From: Actinomycetes bacterium
Lineage (GTDB): Bacteria > Actinomycetota > Actinomycetes > Actinomycetales > Dermabacteraceae
Reading direction: 5' to 3'
DNA length: 7,315 bases
Assembly: GCA_023389045.1 (NCBI GenBank)
Contig: JAEWEZ010000135.1
Coordinates: 1 to 7,315, forward strand
How positions within the stretch are numbered: the first letter of the stretch is position 1; every line of letters starts with the position of its first letter. The notes under the pieces are model-generated. The model did not search any database and was not told the DNA's origin. It was given only the letters and a program-made list of their open reading frames with translations. The position numbers were made by a program, and so were the translations under genes. Shown here piece by piece: positions 6,073 through 7,315 of the stretch.

Positions 6073-7274
6073 GTGGTTTCGAGAGCGCCAGCACGCTGCG
6101 TCACGGACGCGCCCGCATCCAGGACCTGGCCGACGCCGTCCTCGCCGGCGGAGAAGAGGACGAACTGCTCGACCTGCTCCTTGGCACCGCGCGCTCCGAC
6201 CTGGATGCCGCGACGGCCGTACTCGTCCTGCCCGCTGGAGAAGACACCTGGGTGTATGAGATGGCGGTTGGGGCAGCCGCGCCTGATCTACTCGGCGAGA
6301 GCATCGACCCGACGAGCCCGATCGGCAAAGCCCTGCACGATGACGATGCCGAAGCACTCGAGGTCATCACCACGCTGCAGGCCGGGGAGAACTCTGCCAC
6401 CTCGCATCACTGCCTGATCTCCCTGGTTGATGCCGGGGAGCACGGCCACGGTTTCCTGGCTGCCCTGCACCCGCATGAGAACACGGAAAGCGCGGAGGCC
6501 ACGGCACATCCCGCGCACGCCAAGGATCCGCGCGAGTGCACCCCCTTCACCGATGTGGACCGCGAACGTCTTGATGCTCTGGCCGGTCTGATCGCGCTCA
6601 CCCTGCGCCTGCCTACCCTCGGCACCGACCCGCAGCTGGAAGATGAGCGTTCCCGCATCGCCCGCGACCTGCACGACCTCGCGATCCAGGAACTCTTCGC
6701 GGTGGGAATGGAGCTTGAAACCCTGCGCGATGCCCTCGCGAGCCCCGAGAAGCGTCTGAGCGATGCGCGGATCCGTGATTCGGTGAGCACCTCCGTCACC
6801 GGTGTGGAGAATGCGGTCGCGCAGATCCGCGAGATCGTGCAGTCCCTTCGGCGGGAACGCGCCGAGGCGACGCTCAGCGAACGTCTGCGGCATGAGGTGG
6901 CTCTCGCCACGGCCGGGCTCGGTTTCGTGCCGGCGCTGCGTGTGCCCCAGCATCCCTCGGATATGGATGCCGAAGTGCCCGATGAAATCGCCGAGGATGT
7001 GGTGGCGGTGGTGCGTGAATGCCTCGCCAATGCGGCCCGTCACGCCCATGCGACCGCCGTCGCCTGCGCCGTGAGCCTCTTCTCCGAGGGCGTGGACCGC
7101 GTGGTCCAGGTCAATGTGTCCGATAACGGGCGCGGGATCGACCCCTCGGTCACGCGCCGCAGCGGTCTGGCGAATATGTCGAGCCGGGCGCGGCGCCATA
7201 ACGGGTGGGTGGATGCCTTCAACCTGGAGCCCGGCACGATGATCTCCTGGCGGGTGACGCTGCCCCCACAGTGA
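6069..7274 (+). CDS. GAF-type sensor histidine kinase (HisKA_3, NarL/DevS family)
   Basis: This is a 401-residue kinase of a two-component system, expected to autophosphorylate on His and pass the phosphate to a response regulator. Residues about 15-180 form a soluble sensory region most like a GAF domain, although its family motifs are weak by eye. It contains a histidine-rich stretch (H113, H114, H125, H127, H134, H136, H147, H150) with Cys115 and Cys157. The dimerisation and phosphoacceptor domain has RIARDLHDLAIQELF, with His202 as the phosphoacceptor; this form is typical of DevS/DosS-like kinases. The HATPase_c domain shows the N-box ECLANAARHA with Asn321, the G1 box DNGRG from Asp352, and the G2 box SGLANM with Gly366. 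All catalytic motifs are present. No membrane helix or signal peptide is seen, so it should be cytosolic. ATGA overlap with cydC and a good ribosome site support the start. The signal (O2, NO, redox or haem) is inferred only from context. Confidence 0.9.
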   Translation: MSGFESASTLRHGRARIQDLADAVLAGGEEDELLDLLLGTARSDLDAATAVLVLPAGEDTWVYEMAVGAAAPDLLGESIDPTSPIGKALHDDDAEALEVITTLQAGENSATSHHCLISLVDAGEHGHGFLAALHPHENTESAEATAHPAHAKDPRECTPFTDVDRERLDALAGLIALTLRLPTLGTDPQLEDERSRIARDLHDLAIQELFAVGMELETLRDALASPEKRLSDARIRDSVSTSVTGVENAVAQIREIVQSLRRERAEATLSERLRHEVALATAGLGFVPALRVPQHPSDMDAEVPDEIAEDVVAVVRECLANAARHAHATAVACAVSLFSEGVDRVVQVNVSDNGRGIDPSVTRRSGLANMSSRARRHNGWVDAFNLEPGTMISWRVTLPPQ

Positions 7275-7315
7275 TCCGTGTCCCCACGGACACCAACAGC
7301 GGGCCGGCCGGGAAC
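7271..7315 (+). CDS. Possible start of a downstream gene, perhaps the cognate response regulator
   Basis: A GTG at 7271 overlaps the kinase stop as GTGA and opens a frame of 15 codons to the right edge (MIRVPTDTNSGPAGN if GTG is read as Met). Kinases of this family are usually followed by a NarL-type response regulator, which makes this a candidate. No clear Shine-Dalgarno lies at a normal distance, so initiation would depend on coupling. No receiver or helix-turn-helix motif is reached in the window. A small hairpin at 7278-7293 lies in the same bases, so this could also be the start of an intergenic region. Confidence 0.35.
   Translation, partial: MIRVPTDTNSGPAGN

Noticed and set aside
3763..6357. 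Very long open frame (864 codons) on the minus strand opposite cydD, cydC and the kinase
   Set aside because: Its translation is rich in Arg, Gly, His and Gln with no recognisable domain, and it mirrors well-supported genes. High GC removes stop codons from the antisense frame.

Overview
The window is a compact, single-strand respiratory operon from a high-GC Gram-positive bacterium. All genes lie on the + strand: cydA (3' part only), cydB, cydD, cydC, a GAF-type sensor histidine kinase, and probably the first codons of a response regulator. Wobble positions are mostly G or C, GTG starts appear likely, and CydA is of the short Q-loop type ending in PTLSFGY. The kinase has the DevS/NarL-family signature. 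Together these suggest an actinomycete, plausibly Micrococcales; the genus cannot be fixed from the sequence alone.

Layout. Bases 1-1217 encode the C-terminal four-fifths or so of CydA, with the conserved quinol-site and haem-ligand motifs intact. CydB follows after 18 nt (1236-2315). Then comes a boundary region of about 45-270 nt, depending on which cydD start is real. It holds a perfect 14-bp hairpin at 2381-2414, the strongest non-coding signal in the window. CydD (2360-4291, start uncertain) and CydC (4288-6072) overlap by ATGA. CydC and the histidine kinase (6069-7274) overlap by ATGA as well. The kinase stop overlaps a GTG that opens a frame running off the right edge. No stretch over 300 nt lacks a gene.

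How the parts work together. CydAB is cytochrome bd, a high-affinity quinol:O2 oxidoreductase. CydDC is the heterodimeric ABC exporter required for its assembly, described as exporting cysteine and glutathione and as haem-linked. The kinase carries a cytosolic N-terminal sensory domain and a complete HisKA_3/HATPase_c core. Its translational coupling to cydC suggests a co-produced redox, oxygen or haem sensor for this branch of respiration; this role is inferred.

Points worth attention are the cydB/cydD hairpin and the related doubt over the cydD start, the sensor-kinase coupling, a glutamate at the CydC Q-loop position, a Ser/Ala/Pro linker inside CydC, a wobble-base switch over the second half of cydC, and a cysteine pair in the CydA Q-loop. 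None of this demonstrates a wholly new system; it is a known respiratory module with some unusual details.
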